NCBI GenBank assembly: GCA_945889625.1
Contig: CAMDCE010000025.1
Coordinates: forward strand, 1 to 64,000
DNA: 64,000 nt
DNA from: Asaia bogorensis
GTDB taxonomy: Bacteria; Pseudomonadota; Alphaproteobacteria; Reyranellales; Reyranellaceae
Direction of reading: 5' to 3'
Under the pieces are notes generated by a model that saw only the letters and a program-made list of their open reading frames with translations, was not told the DNA's origin and made no database searches. Positions within the stretch are counted from its first letter, which is position 1. Each line of letters starts with the position of its first letter. The translations under genes were made by a program, and so were the position numbers. Below, in pieces: positions 56,136 through 64,000 of this stretch.

Positions 56136-56390
56136 GAAAACCTCGATATTGTAATGACTTAGGCGGGTACTGCGGCCCGCCTTCCCCGTCAGAGATAGAG
56201 AGCGTCTCCCGGAGTGTCAACGCAAGGTCCGATGACTGCAACCGGTGGCCGCTGACGACTCACGAAAAAGTGCCGCAATTCGTCGTCATGGCGGGCATCG
56301 CCGCGGTGTCGGCGCTTGCTTGGGGCGAGTGGCCCTGTGTAAACGAAGGACGCCGCCCGTCTTGTCGTCTTTTCCGGTCCGGAGTGCCTC

Positions 56391-57371
56391 ATGAGCCAGA
56401 GCTTGCGCGTCCTGCGCATCGTCGTCCTATGCTGCGCGGCTGTCGCCATTACAGGCCCTGCCGTCGCCCAGCAGCCGGCCGCTCCGCCGGCTGGCGTGCC
56501 CAAGCCGGCGCTGCCGGCGCCGCAGAAGCCCGCCCAGGTCCAGCCGCTCAAGGACCCTATCGTGGCTACCGTCAATGGCCAGCCGGTTCGGCTTTCGGAG
56601 CTCGAGGAGGCCCAGAAGGCGCTGCCGGCACAATATCGCAACATGCCGCTGCAGGCCGTCTTCCCGGCGCTGCTCGACCGCATCATCGACAGCAAGCTGG
56701 TCGTGGCGGACGGGCGCAAGAACAAGGTCGGCGACGACGCCGCCTTCAAGAAGCGCCTGGCCTTCGTCGAGGAGCAGGTGATCCAGGATTTCTGGCTGCA
56801 ACGTGAAATCGCCAAGAGGGTTACGGCCGAGAAGCTGCTGCAGCGCTACCAGGAACGCCTGAAGTCGATGCCGGCCGAGGAGGAGGTGCACGCGCGCCAC
56901 ATCCTGGTCGCCACCGAAGACGAGGCCAAGGCACTGATCGCCGAGTTGAAGAAGGGCGGGGCATTCGACAAGCTCGCCCGTGACAAGTCGACCGACAAGG
57001 CGTCGGGCGCCGAGGGCGGCGATCTCGGCTGGTTCAAGAAGAGCGACATGGTGAAGGAATTCGCCGACGCGGCGTTCGCGCTGAAGAAGGGCGAACTCAC
57101 CGAGACGCCGATCAAGAGCCAGTTCGGCTATCACATCATCCAGCTCGACGACCGCCGCCAGGCGCCGCCGCCGGGCTTCGAGGAACTGGCCGAGCCGCTC
57201 AAGGAGGAGATGGCGCGCGAGACTGTGACGGCGCTGCTCGATCGGCTGCGCTCGGCCTCCAAGATCGAGAAATTCGCCATGGATGGCGGCAAGCCCGAGC
57301 CGGCGGCCACGCCGGCCGCGCCCGGGACGCCAGCCCGGCCAGCCGCTGCGCCGCCTGCCCCCGGCAAGTAA
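56391..57371 (+). CDS. periplasmic parvulin-type peptidyl-prolyl isomerase
   Basis: 326 residues. A signal peptide (hydrophobic 8 to 24, cut near AVAQ) precedes a helical chaperone region and a PpiC/parvulin domain at about 155 to 265 (EEEVHARHILVATEDEA, GGDLGWFKKSDMVKEFA, GYHIIQLDDRR), then a Pro/Ala-rich tail. It is a SurA/PpiD-like folding factor for exported proteins. Located divergent from secA, as in many alphaproteobacteria. Confidence 0.92.
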   Translation: MSQSLRVLRIVVLCCAAVAITGPAVAQQPAAPPAGVPKPALPAPQKPAQVQPLKDPIVATVNGQPVRLSELEEAQKALPAQYRNMPLQAVFPALLDRIIDSKLVVADGRKNKVGDDAAFKKRLAFVEEQVIQDFWLQREIAKRVTAEKLLQRYQERLKSMPAEEEVHARHILVATEDEAKALIAELKKGGAFDKLARDKSTDKASGAEGGDLGWFKKSDMVKEFADAAFALKKGELTETPIKSQFGYHIIQLDDRRQAPPPGFEELAEPLKEEMARETVTALLDRLRSASKIEKFAMDGGKPEPAATPAAPGTPARPAAAPPAPGK

Positions 57372-57456
57372 AACTCACGATTTCCGGCATTTCTGGTGTA
57401 GTCTCCGCGCTTCGGCCGATCCAGGGATGAACCTGGCCAGCCGCATGGGGAGTTCT

Positions 57457-58695
57457 ATGGCCGTCAAGCCCGCCGTATCGCCGCTCGCGCCCAAGACGAC
57501 GCCGACGCTGCCGCGCATTGCGGGCGTCAAGCTGGGCGCCGCGCGTTCGGGCGTGCGTTATGCCGACCGCGACGACGTCATGCTGGCGATCCTGCCGGCC
57601 GGCGCCACGATCGCCGGCGTGCTGACCAAGTCCAAGACCTGCTCCGCGCCGGTCGACTGGTGCCGCAAGAATCTCACGCGCGGCAAGGTGCGCGCCATCG
57701 TGGTCAATGCCGGCAACGCCAACGCCTTCACCGGCAAGGCCGGCGACAAGGCGGTCGAGGAAAGCACGCGCGCCATCGCCCAGGCGCTGGGCTGTCCGCG
57801 CAACGAGGTTTTCATGGCTTCGACGGGCGTGATCGGCCAGCCGCTCGACTGGGAGAAGATCGTCGCCGTCGTGCCGGGAATGATCAAGGCGGCGCGGGAA
57901 GACAACTGGTCGGCCGCCGCCGCCGCCATCATGACGACCGATACTTTCCCCAAGCTCGCCACGCGCCAAGCCAAGATCGGCGAGAAGACCGTGACCATCA
58001 ACGGCTTCCTCAAGGGCTCGGGCATGATTGCGCCCGACATGGCGACCATGCTGGCCTTCGTCTTTACCGATGCCAAGGTGCCGAGCGGCGTGCTGCAGAA
58101 GCTCTTGACCGACGCCGCGGACAAGTCGCTGAACTGCGTCACGATCGACGGCGATACCTCGACCAGCGACACGCTGCTGCTGGCCGCTACCGGTGTCGCC
58201 CGCCATGCGCCGATCGAGGAAGCCGACGATCCTGTGCTGGCCGACTTCAAGCGCGGCCTCGACGAGGTGCTGATCGAACTGGCGCAGCTGCTTGCCCGCG
58301 ACGGCGAGGGCGCCACCAAGTTCGTCACCATCAGCGTCGGCGGCGCCTCTTCGAATGGTGCTGCCCGCAAGATTGGCCTGGCGGTCGCCAACTCACCGCT
58401 GGTCAAGACGGCGATCGCCGGCGAGGACGCCAACTGGGGCCGCATCGTCATGGCGGTCGGCAAGTCGGGCGAGCGCGCCGACCGCGACAAGCTCAGGATC
58501 TCGATCGGCGGCGTGCGCATTACCGACGCCGGCCAGGTCGTACCCAACTACGACGAGACGCCGGTCGCCAAGCACATCAAGGGCACCGACATCCTGATCG
58601 ACATCGATCTCGGCATCGGCCGCGGCCGCGCCACAGTCTGGACCTGCGATCTCACGCACGGCTACATCGACATCAACGGCAGCTACCGTTCTTGA
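57457..58695 (+). CDS. argJ: bifunctional glutamate N-acetyltransferase/N-acetylglutamate synthase
   Basis: 412 residues. The autocleavage site is the KGSGMIAPDMATML motif with nucleophile Thr197; the oxyanion-like GDTSTSDT is present further on. It recycles acetyl groups between N-acetylornithine and glutamate in arginine synthesis. The ATG at 57457 is preceded by GGGGAG; ATG at 57427 would add ten residues. Followed immediately by mutT. Confidence 0.96.
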   Translation: MAVKPAVSPLAPKTTPTLPRIAGVKLGAARSGVRYADRDDVMLAILPAGATIAGVLTKSKTCSAPVDWCRKNLTRGKVRAIVVNAGNANAFTGKAGDKAVEESTRAIAQALGCPRNEVFMASTGVIGQPLDWEKIVAVVPGMIKAAREDNWSAAAAAIMTTDTFPKLATRQAKIGEKTVTINGFLKGSGMIAPDMATMLAFVFTDAKVPSGVLQKLLTDAADKSLNCVTIDGDTSTSDTLLLAATGVARHAPIEEADDPVLADFKRGLDEVLIELAQLLARDGEGATKFVTISVGGASSNGAARKIGLAVANSPLVKTAIAGEDANWGRIVMAVGKSGERADRDKLRISIGGVRITDAGQVVPNYDETPVAKHIKGTDILIDIDLGIGRGRATVWTCDLTHGYIDINGSYRS

Positions 58696-59144
58696 ATCGG
58701 TCGTTCGACGAGGACTGTCCGGGCGGCCCGCCGCCGCTGGGCGCTCGTTCGCTCGTGCTGGTCGCCGCCGTGGCGCTGGTCGATGCCGACGGCCGGGTGC
58801 TGATCGCGCAACGCCCCGACGGCAAGTCGATGGCCGGGCTGTGGGAATTCCCCGGCGGCAAGGTCGATCCCGGCGAGACTCCCGAGCAGGCGCTGGTGCG
58901 CGAGCTGCACGAGGAGCTCGGCATCGAGACGGCAGCGAGCTGCCTGGCGCCGATCGCCTTCGCCAGCCACGGCTACGAGAAATTCCATTTGCTGATGCCG
59001 GTCTTCGCCTGCCGCAAGTGGCACGGCACGCCGCAGCCACGCGAAGGTCAGGCCCTGAAATGGGTCGCCCCGATTGACCTCGCCCGCTATCCGATGCCGC
59101 CGGCGGACCTGCCGCTGATCGGATTGCTCAGGGACCTTCTTTAG
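58692..59144 (+). CDS. mutT: 8-oxo-dGTP diphosphatase / Nudix MutT
   Basis: About 150 residues with a complete Nudix box, pattern Gx5Ex7REUxEExGU, visible in GGKVDPGETPEQALV followed by RELHEELGI. It cleanses 8-oxo-dGTP. The TTG at 58692 overlaps the argJ stop (TTGA) and is the natural coupled start; a later GTG near 58755 is the alternative. Usual neighbour of argJ in this class. Confidence 0.88.
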   Translation: MNRSFDEDCPGGPPPLGARSLVLVAAVALVDADGRVLIAQRPDGKSMAGLWEFPGGKVDPGETPEQALVRELHEELGIETAASCLAPIAFASHGYEKFHLLMPVFACRKWHGTPQPREGQALKWVAPIDLARYPMPPADLPLIGLLRDLL

Positions 59145-59155
59145 GGGCGTGCCAA

Positions 59156-59968
59156 TTAAGCGGGTGGCGCCAGCTGCGTGCCTTCGCGCCAGCCGGTCAG
59201 CTTGCGGAAGATGATGGCCAGCGCAGTCGCCACCACGCCGGTGCCGGCGTAGGAGGCGAGGATCGCCACCGTCCAGGCGACCACGACGGCAGCCGCATCG
59301 GCGCCCAGCACGCCACGCAGGACCGACAGCGGCACGAGAAACGCCATCATGGTGGCCATGGCGCTGGCGAAGAAGATCACGAACAGCGTGCCGACGATGA
59401 CCCAGCCGTTGCCGCGGCTATGGCCCCACGACTGGCGCGGCGAGAACGGTACGTCGACCGCTGTCGCGGCCAGCCCGAAGCTCACCCTGAGCGCCAGCAG
59501 CGCCGAGACGATGAAGCCGATGCCGAGAGGGGCTGCCATCGCCTCGCGGCGGGCCAGCTCAGGGTCGATCGGCGCTCTGCCGATCATGCTGGGATCGATC
59601 GCGCCGATGGTCAGCGTGAAAGCGGCGATCAATATGAAGGTCATGCCGCCGACCTTGAGCAGGTGGACGAGGAAGGCGGTCTCGCGCGCCGACCAGCCGC
59701 GTCCAGGCAGCCGTTCGATGCGCTGCGGCCCGAGCAGGACCGCGCGCATCCAGGCGACCATGAACATCACGCTCGGCACGACATCGAGCGCCTTTTCTGC
59801 CAGCACGGCGACGAGCGATCCTTCGGCAAGCCCGGCGCCGAAGATGCGTATCAGGAGTGAGAGGATCCACGGGATCGTCACCAGATGGAAGAACAGCGGC
59901 AGGTGGCCGAAGAAAAAGCCGAAGCTCTCCGACAGCACTTCGCTGAACGACAGTTTGACGGCAGGCAC
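59156..59968 (-). CDS. polytopic membrane protein, unknown
   Basis: 270 residues with about six hydrophobic helices and a start (SFSEVLSESFGFFFGHLP) like that of YciC/DUF-type membrane proteins of unknown role. No catalytic motif. It is separated from the methyltransferase gene on the same strand by 3 bases, so they are co-transcribed. Confidence 0.65.
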   Translation of the reverse strand: MPAVKLSFSEVLSESFGFFFGHLPLFFHLVTIPWILSLLIRIFGAGLAEGSLVAVLAEKALDVVPSVMFMVAWMRAVLLGPQRIERLPGRGWSARETAFLVHLLKVGGMTFILIAAFTLTIGAIDPSMIGRAPIDPELARREAMAAPLGIGFIVSALLALRVSFGLAATAVDVPFSPRQSWGHSRGNGWVIVGTLFVIFFASAMATMMAFLVPLSVLRGVLGADAAAVVVAWTVAILASYAGTGVVATALAIIFRKLTGWREGTQLAPPA

Positions 59969-59971
59969 GAT

Positions 59972-60898
59972 TTATCCCCGCTGCACTTTCTCGCCGGCGC
60001 TTCGTTCGGTGCTGCCCAGCGCCTCGGCCAGGCGATGGGCGGCAGTGCCGGGCCTGAGCGGCTTGGGCTGCGATTCGTGCGGTGTCCAGCCGTGCAGGAA
60101 CAGCACCTCGAAGCTGGCGGCGATGCGGCCCGACGGCTGGGCGAACCGCTCGCCGTAGATTTCCGCCGCCCGCAGCAGGGTGGCTCGCCGCGTGAAGCCG
60201 CGGCGTCGTTCGGCCACCAGATTGCTTTCGCCCATGGCGCCCAGCTCGCGCATCAGGGCAAGCGCGCTGTCGTACTCGACCTCGATGGTCTCGCTATCGG
60301 CGACCGGCAGGGCGAAGCCGGCGCGCTGCAGCAGGCCTGCGGCATCGCGCAGATCGGCAAAGGGCGAAACGCGTGGACTGAGGCCGCCCTCGACCTCGCT
60401 TTCCGCCGCCGCCAGAGCCTGGCGGAGCTGCCACAGCGTGCCGCCACCCAGCATGGCGCCGAGGAACAGCCCGTCGGGCCTGAGGATGCGGCCGATCTGG
60501 ATCAGGGCACCGGGCAGATCGTTGACCCAATGCAGACTCATGGCGCTCAGCACCAGGTCGAAGCAGCCGCTTGCGAAGGGCAGGGCCTCTTCGTCGGCGA
60601 CCAGCGCCGGGCCGTCGGCGCGGCGAGCAAAGCCCAAGCCGAGATCGGCGCGCACCAAGTGGCCGACCGTCTTGCGCTCGCCCAAACGTGCGGCGAGTGC
60701 GGTGGCGATTTCGTCGCCATGGCAGCCGAGATCGAGCGCCAGGGGAAAGCTGCGCCGCACGTCATCCAGCCGCTCGACCAGGCGGTCGGCGATCTCGCGC
60801 TTCAGGAACGATCTGCGGTCCCAGTCGCGCGCCGCCCGCTCGCGCCGGGCGCGCAGCGTCGTGCGGTCAAAGACCAGCAGGGGGTCGGGCAGGTTCAC
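59972..60898 (-). CDS. SAM methyltransferase, NDUFAF5/BioC-like
   Basis: About 308 residues. The N-terminal VFDRTTLRARRERAARDWDRRSFLKRE is typical of NDUFAF5-like methyltransferases (complex I assembly, Arg hydroxylation). The SAM site is ALDLGCHGDEIATAL and the later SAMSLHWVNDLPGAL is conserved. The start is taken as GTG at 60898, the best fit to family length, without a strong ribosome site. Confidence 0.8.
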   Translation of the reverse strand: MNLPDPLLVFDRTTLRARRERAARDWDRRSFLKREIADRLVERLDDVRRSFPLALDLGCHGDEIATALAARLGERKTVGHLVRADLGLGFARRADGPALVADEEALPFASGCFDLVLSAMSLHWVNDLPGALIQIGRILRPDGLFLGAMLGGGTLWQLRQALAAAESEVEGGLSPRVSPFADLRDAAGLLQRAGFALPVADSETIEVEYDSALALMRELGAMGESNLVAERRRGFTRRATLLRAAEIYGERFAQPSGRIAASFEVLFLHGWTPHESQPKPLRPGTAAHRLAEALGSTERSAGEKVQRG

Positions 60899-60995
60899 AA
60901 ACCGTATGTAGGGCCAAAGCGTGGCGCCGGGTAGGGGAGGCCGCCACCGTCCCGGCATATTTGCCGGGCTCAATGGCCTCATGTTGCGGGCGACA

Positions 60996-61739
60996 ATGAG
61001 CTTCGTTTGGGCAGGCCCGGCGCGACGTGTGCTCGATGCCGTCCTGCCGCCGCTCTGTCTTGGCTGCGGCGAGATCGTCGAGACGGCGGGCGCGCTGTGC
61101 GTCGGCTGCTGGCCGGGCTTCTCCTTCATCGCGTCGCCACACTGTGCGCAGTGCGGCGTGCCGTTTTCCAGCGACATCGGCGACCAGGCGCTGTGTGTCG
61201 ATTGCCTGACCCGGCCGCCGCGCTTTCGCCGAGCGCGCGCAGCGATGATCTACGATGATCGGAGCCGCCGCCTGGTGCTGCCGTTCAAGCATGGCGACCG
61301 CACCGACATGGCGCGGGCCTGTGGCGGCTGGATGGCGCGCGCGGGTGCCGAGCTCCTGGTCGACGCCGATCTCGTGGCGCCGGTGCCGCTGCATTGGCGA
61401 AGGCTGCTGACGCGCCGCTACAACCAGGCACTCCTGTTGGCGCAGAGTGTTGCGCGCGAGGCTGCCCACACGAAGCTGGCGCCCGACCTGCTGCGTCGGC
61501 GACGCTGGACCGGCTCGCAGGCGGGCCTCAAGGCTCGGGAGCGCCGGCGCAATGTCCGCGAGGCTTTCGAGGTTCATCCGCGCTGGATGGCCCACCTCAA
61601 GGGCAAGGCCGTGCTGCTGGTCGACGACGTACTGACCACCGGCGCGACCGTCGAGGCCTGCACGGCGGTACTGGAGCGGGGCGGCGCGCGTTCTGTGGAC
61701 GTGCTGACGCTGGCGCGGGTCGTCCGGCCGGCGTTATAG
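60996..61739 (+). CDS. comF: ComF family phosphoribosyltransferase-like protein
   Basis: 247 residues. The N-terminal zinc-binding CLGCGEIVE...CVGCW and CAQCG, CVDC pattern is followed by a PRT domain with VLLVDDVLTTGAT, the PRPP-binding loop. ComF proteins aid DNA uptake or DNA repair. The ATG at 60996 is chosen; ATG at 60981 adds five residues. Followed by grxC. Confidence 0.88.
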   Translation: MSFVWAGPARRVLDAVLPPLCLGCGEIVETAGALCVGCWPGFSFIASPHCAQCGVPFSSDIGDQALCVDCLTRPPRFRRARAAMIYDDRSRRLVLPFKHGDRTDMARACGGWMARAGAELLVDADLVAPVPLHWRRLLTRRYNQALLLAQSVAREAAHTKLAPDLLRRRRWTGSQAGLKARERRRNVREAFEVHPRWMAHLKGKAVLLVDDVLTTGATVEACTAVLERGGARSVDVLTLARVVRPAL

Positions 61740-61758
61740 TTGGTCCAAGGAGTCCGTG

Positions 61759-62019
61759 ATGGCCAAGATCGAAATCTACACCACGCCATGGTGCGGTTAC
61801 TGCGCCCGCGCCAAGGGCCTGCTCGAGAAGAAGGGTGCGGCCTACGACGAGATGGACGTCATGGAAGACTCCACCAAGCGTACCGAGATGCGCGAGCGGG
61901 CCAAGCGCTCGACGGTGCCGCAGATCTTCATCAACGGCCAGCATATCGGCGGCTCCGACGAGCTCGCCGCCCTTGAACAGGCGGGCAAGCTCGACGCGCT
62001 TCTGGCCCAGCCGGGCTGA
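61759..62019 (+). CDS. grxC: glutaredoxin 3
   Basis: 86 residues with the dithiol active site CGYC (C12, C15) and the GSH-binding TVPQIFINGQHIGGSDE segment. AAGGAG precedes the ATG at 61759. It reduces protein disulfides and glutathione mixed disulfides. Confidence 0.96.
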   Translation: MAKIEIYTTPWCGYCARAKGLLEKKGAAYDEMDVMEDSTKRTEMRERAKRSTVPQIFINGQHIGGSDELAALEQAGKLDALLAQPG

Positions 62020-62033
62020 CGGAGCTTCACGAC

Positions 62034-62903
62034 ATGTCCATCACGTTCCGCGCCGGCCTGATCCAGACCAACGTCAGCAACGAAATGGCCGAAAATGTGG
62101 CCTTTATTCGCGAACAGACGCGGCTGGCCCGCGATGCCGGCGCCGACTTCGTCATGACGCCGGAGAACACCGGCCTGATCGGCGCCAGCCGCACTGAGAC
62201 CCTGGAAAAGGCGCAGACCGAAGAGGCGCACGCCATGCTGGCGGCCTGTCGCGCCGCGGCGAGTGAAACCGGAGCGTGGTTCCTGCTGGGCTCGATCCAT
62301 GTCCGCGTGCCCGGCGAAGAGCAGATCCGCAACCGCTCCTACCTGATCGATGCGTCGGGCGGGATCGTGGCGAGCTACGACAAGATCCACATGTTCGACG
62401 TCCAGCTAGCCGGCGGCGAGAGCTACCGCGAATCCTCGACCTTCCGGCCGGGCGAGAAGTCGGTGCTGGCCGAGACGCCGTGGGGCGTGCTCGGCATGAC
62501 CATCTGCTACGACCTGCGCTTTCCCTATCTCTACCGCGAGTTGGCGCATGCTGGCGCTACCCTGCTGTCGATCCCCTCGTCGTTCACAGTGCCGACCGGC
62601 CAGGCGCACTGGCACACGCTGATGCGGGCGCGCGCCATCGAGACCGGCTGCTTCGTCTTCGCGCCGGCCCAGGTCGGCACGCACAAGGGCTCCAACCGCA
62701 GGACCTACGGCCATTCCATCGCCGTCGCGCCGTGGGGAGAGGTGCTGGCCGATGCCGGGGCTGAGAAAGCGGGCTTCGTCGTGGCCGAGGTCGATCTCGG
62801 CAAGACCGAGGAGGCGCGCAAGATGGTGCCGTCGCTGCAGCATGACCGGAAATTTGCCCCGCCCGTGCTGCACAAGGCGGCGGTGGCGAAAGCCGCAGAA
62901 TAG
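62034..62903 (+). CDS. carbon-nitrogen hydrolase (Nit2-like)
   Basis: 289 residues of the nitrilase superfamily with the Glu-Lys-Cys triad: Glu in TPENTGLIG, Lys in YDKIHMFDV and Cys in GMTICYDLRFP. Its resemblance to Nit1/Nit2 suggests deaminated glutathione or omega-amidase activity, and placement next to grxC supports that. Cytoplasmic; no signal. Confidence 0.88.
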   Translation: MSITFRAGLIQTNVSNEMAENVAFIREQTRLARDAGADFVMTPENTGLIGASRTETLEKAQTEEAHAMLAACRAAASETGAWFLLGSIHVRVPGEEQIRNRSYLIDASGGIVASYDKIHMFDVQLAGGESYRESSTFRPGEKSVLAETPWGVLGMTICYDLRFPYLYRELAHAGATLLSIPSSFTVPTGQAHWHTLMRARAIETGCFVFAPAQVGTHKGSNRRTYGHSIAVAPWGEVLADAGAEKAGFVVAEVDLGKTEEARKMVPSLQHDRKFAPPVLHKAAVAKAAE

Positions 62904-62911
62904 GGTCCTGC

Positions 62912-63433
62912 CTACGACGATCGTCGCGCCGCGATCCGCTGCACCATGGCCATGCGCGGCTCGCTGATCAGTCGCGCCTCGTAGGCGACCACGGAGAATC
63001 GCCCGCGCACCAGTTCGAGCAGTTCTCCGTCCTTCAGCAGGAAGTCCGGCCGGCTCGGTTTGCCGAAGCGTTCGTTGCCGATCATGAAGGTCTCGTAGAG
63101 CAGCACGCCGCCCGGTTCGAGAGCGTCGAGTAGCGTCGGCAGCAAAGGCCGATGCAGATAGTTGGTGATGACGACACTGCCGAATTGTCGGCCGGGAAAC
63201 GGCCAGGGGCTGCCATCTTCAAAGTCGGCCGCGACGATTTCGAGGTTCGCATGGCGCGCGATCGAACCCGCGTCGCGATCGACCGCCGTCACCCTATGGC
63301 CGCGCTCGGCGAAGAAGTGGGCATGTCGTCCGTGGCCCGCCGCGACGTCCAGGACCGTCGAACCCGCCGCCACCAGCCCGGCCCACTGGACGATCCAGGG
63401 CGATGGCATCCCTCTTGCGTCGGCCACAATCAC
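62912..63433 (-). CDS. small SAM methyltransferase
   Basis: 173 residues with the SAM motif VLDVAAGHGRHAHFF and VDRDAGSIARH. Family proteins (DUF-type, methyltransferase_11) are of unknown substrate. The start is GTG at 63433; ATG at 63409 is the alternative and gives MPSPWIVQW. A CIRCE operator lies 12 bases before the GTG. Confidence 0.75.
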   Translation of the reverse strand: MIVADARGMPSPWIVQWAGLVAAGSTVLDVAAGHGRHAHFFAERGHRVTAVDRDAGSIARHANLEIVAADFEDGSPWPFPGRQFGSVVITNYLHRPLLPTLLDALEPGGVLLYETFMIGNERFGKPSRPDFLLKDGELLELVRGRFSVVAYEARLISEPRMAMVQRIAARRSS

Positions 63434-63444
63434 ACCCCATCATC

Positions 63445-63471
63445 TTGGCACTCACCCTTCTTGAGTGCCAA
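63445..63471. promoter_or_regulatory. CIRCE element (HrcA operator)
   Basis: TTGGCACTC, nine bases, then GAGTGCCAA: a perfect 9-bp inverted repeat with the canonical N9 spacing of CIRCE (consensus TTAGCACTC-N9-GAGTGCTAA). It lies 17 bases before the DUF1178 ATG and 11 bases before the divergent methyltransferase start. Confidence 0.85.
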
Positions 63472-63488
63472 ACACCTGATTTATCAAG

Positions 63489-63974
63489 ATGATTCTGTAC
63501 CGTCTGCGCTGCCGCAAGGGCCATGAATTCGACAGCTGGTTCAAGGACAGCAAGGCCTATGAGCGGCAGGAAAAGCGCTCCCTGATCGGCTGCCCCGAGT
63601 GCGGCGACTCCAAGGTCGCCCGAGCCGTCATGGCGCCGCGCATCGGAAAAGGCTCCGCCAAGGCTGTTGTCGAGACGCCGGCCGAAGCAGCGCCTGCGCC
63701 CGCTCCAGCGCCGTCGCCACAACAGCAGCAGATGGCCGCCCTCGCCAAGCACATGCCCAAGGAGATGCGCGAGGCGTTGCTGAAGGTGCGTGAGCAGGTC
63801 GAGAAGAACTGCGAGCACGTCGGGCCGGCCTTTGCCGAGGAAGCGCGCAAGATCCACTACGGCGAAAGCGACAAGCGAGGCATCTACGGCGAGACCAGCG
63901 ACGAGGAGGCCGAGGCGCTTGCCGATGAGGGCATCGAGTTCGGTCGCCTGCCGTGGGTCCCCAGGGGAAATTAG
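63489..63974 (+). CDS. DUF1178 family protein
   Basis: 161 residues. The N-terminus RLRCRKGHEFDSWFKDSKAYE and ECGDSKVARAVMAPRIG are the DUF1178 signature, with a CxxGH...CPEC zinc ribbon. The remainder is Ala/Pro-rich and ends in a conserved KRGIYGETSDEEAEAL. The function is unknown. The CIRCE element just upstream suggests HrcA control and so heat-shock expression. Confidence 0.9.
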   Translation: MILYRLRCRKGHEFDSWFKDSKAYERQEKRSLIGCPECGDSKVARAVMAPRIGKGSAKAVVETPAEAAPAPAPAPSPQQQQMAALAKHMPKEMREALLKVREQVEKNCEHVGPAFAEEARKIHYGESDKRGIYGETSDEEAEALADEGIEFGRLPWVPRGN

Positions 63975-64000
63975 GGCGGGAATTAGCGCCGCGTCATCCC

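Noticed and set aside
53571-56162. An 863-residue plus-strand open frame opposite secA
   Set aside because: secA is unambiguous on the minus strand; the antisense frame is a GC-rich shadow.
1-64000. tRNA, rRNA, CRISPR arrays, insertion sequences
   Set aside because: None was recognised by eye in intergenic regions; a covariance-model or repeat search could still find a small RNA.

Overview
The window is about 67% GC, almost fully coding and syntenic with conserved alphaproteobacterial blocks: rpmB–cobT–cobS–J-domain–bolA, aroK–aroB–CNNM, xerD–accA, secA–parvulin–argJ–mutT and comF–grxC–nitrilase–DUF1178. This points to an alphaproteobacterium of the Hyphomicrobiales/Rhodospirillales type. 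My best guess, from overall feel only, is a Reyranella- or Bradyrhizobium-like soil or water bacterium. I see no rRNA, tRNA, CRISPR array, insertion sequence or complete prophage.

Layout. 0.1–4 kb: a cupin, a RidA protein, a low-GC foreign scar (a small unknown gene and a truncated primase-like fragment), then an SRPBCC–class III cyclase. 4–7.6 kb: a minus-strand operon of GST, Bug-type binding protein, an alpha/beta hydrolase that has lost its catalytic triad, and an HSL-type esterase. 7.7–16.2 kb: PHA depolymerase, methylmalonyl-CoA mutase, DUF3108 protein, Atm1-type ABC exporter, MFS permease and the mutase chaperone MeaB; the mutase, MeaB and depolymerase fit propionyl-CoA/PHA carbon metabolism. 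16.2–22.1 kb: YcgN, L28, phytase-like esterase, cobaltochelatase CobS/CobT, J-domain protein, BolA. 22.2–29.8 kb: DUF2889, CNNM/CorC transporter, shikimate genes, a secreted helical protein, XerD and AccA. 29.8–38.7 kb: a small kinase-like ATPase, a TTC38-like/2OG-oxygenase/DUF255 group, TauD-like dioxygenase, GNAT, MaoC hydratase, epoxide hydrolase, tyrosine phosphatase. 38.7–42.7 kb: a TonB-dependent receptor divergent from a TonB gene over a Zur-like operator, then two coupled membrane proteins.

The most unusual locus is 43.5–53.3 kb. A LytTR two-component system lies divergent from a 1579-residue secreted enzyme with CBM2, Calx-beta, GH5, Fn3 and GH18 domains, followed directly by a type I secretion ABC transporter and its HlyD-type adaptor. 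The enzyme joins a cellulase and a chitinase-like domain in one chain, has no RTX repeats, and its GH5 domain interrupts a Calx-beta repeat. The remainder, 53.3–64 kb, is housekeeping (SecA, parvulin, ArgJ, MutT, ComF, Grx, nitrilase, DUF1178), but the DUF1178 gene is preceded by a perfect CIRCE (HrcA) operator.

Several dispersed intergenic palindromes occur. One family supplies the stop codon of the gene before it, and an 86/87-bp repeat occurs twice, 32 kb apart and inverted.
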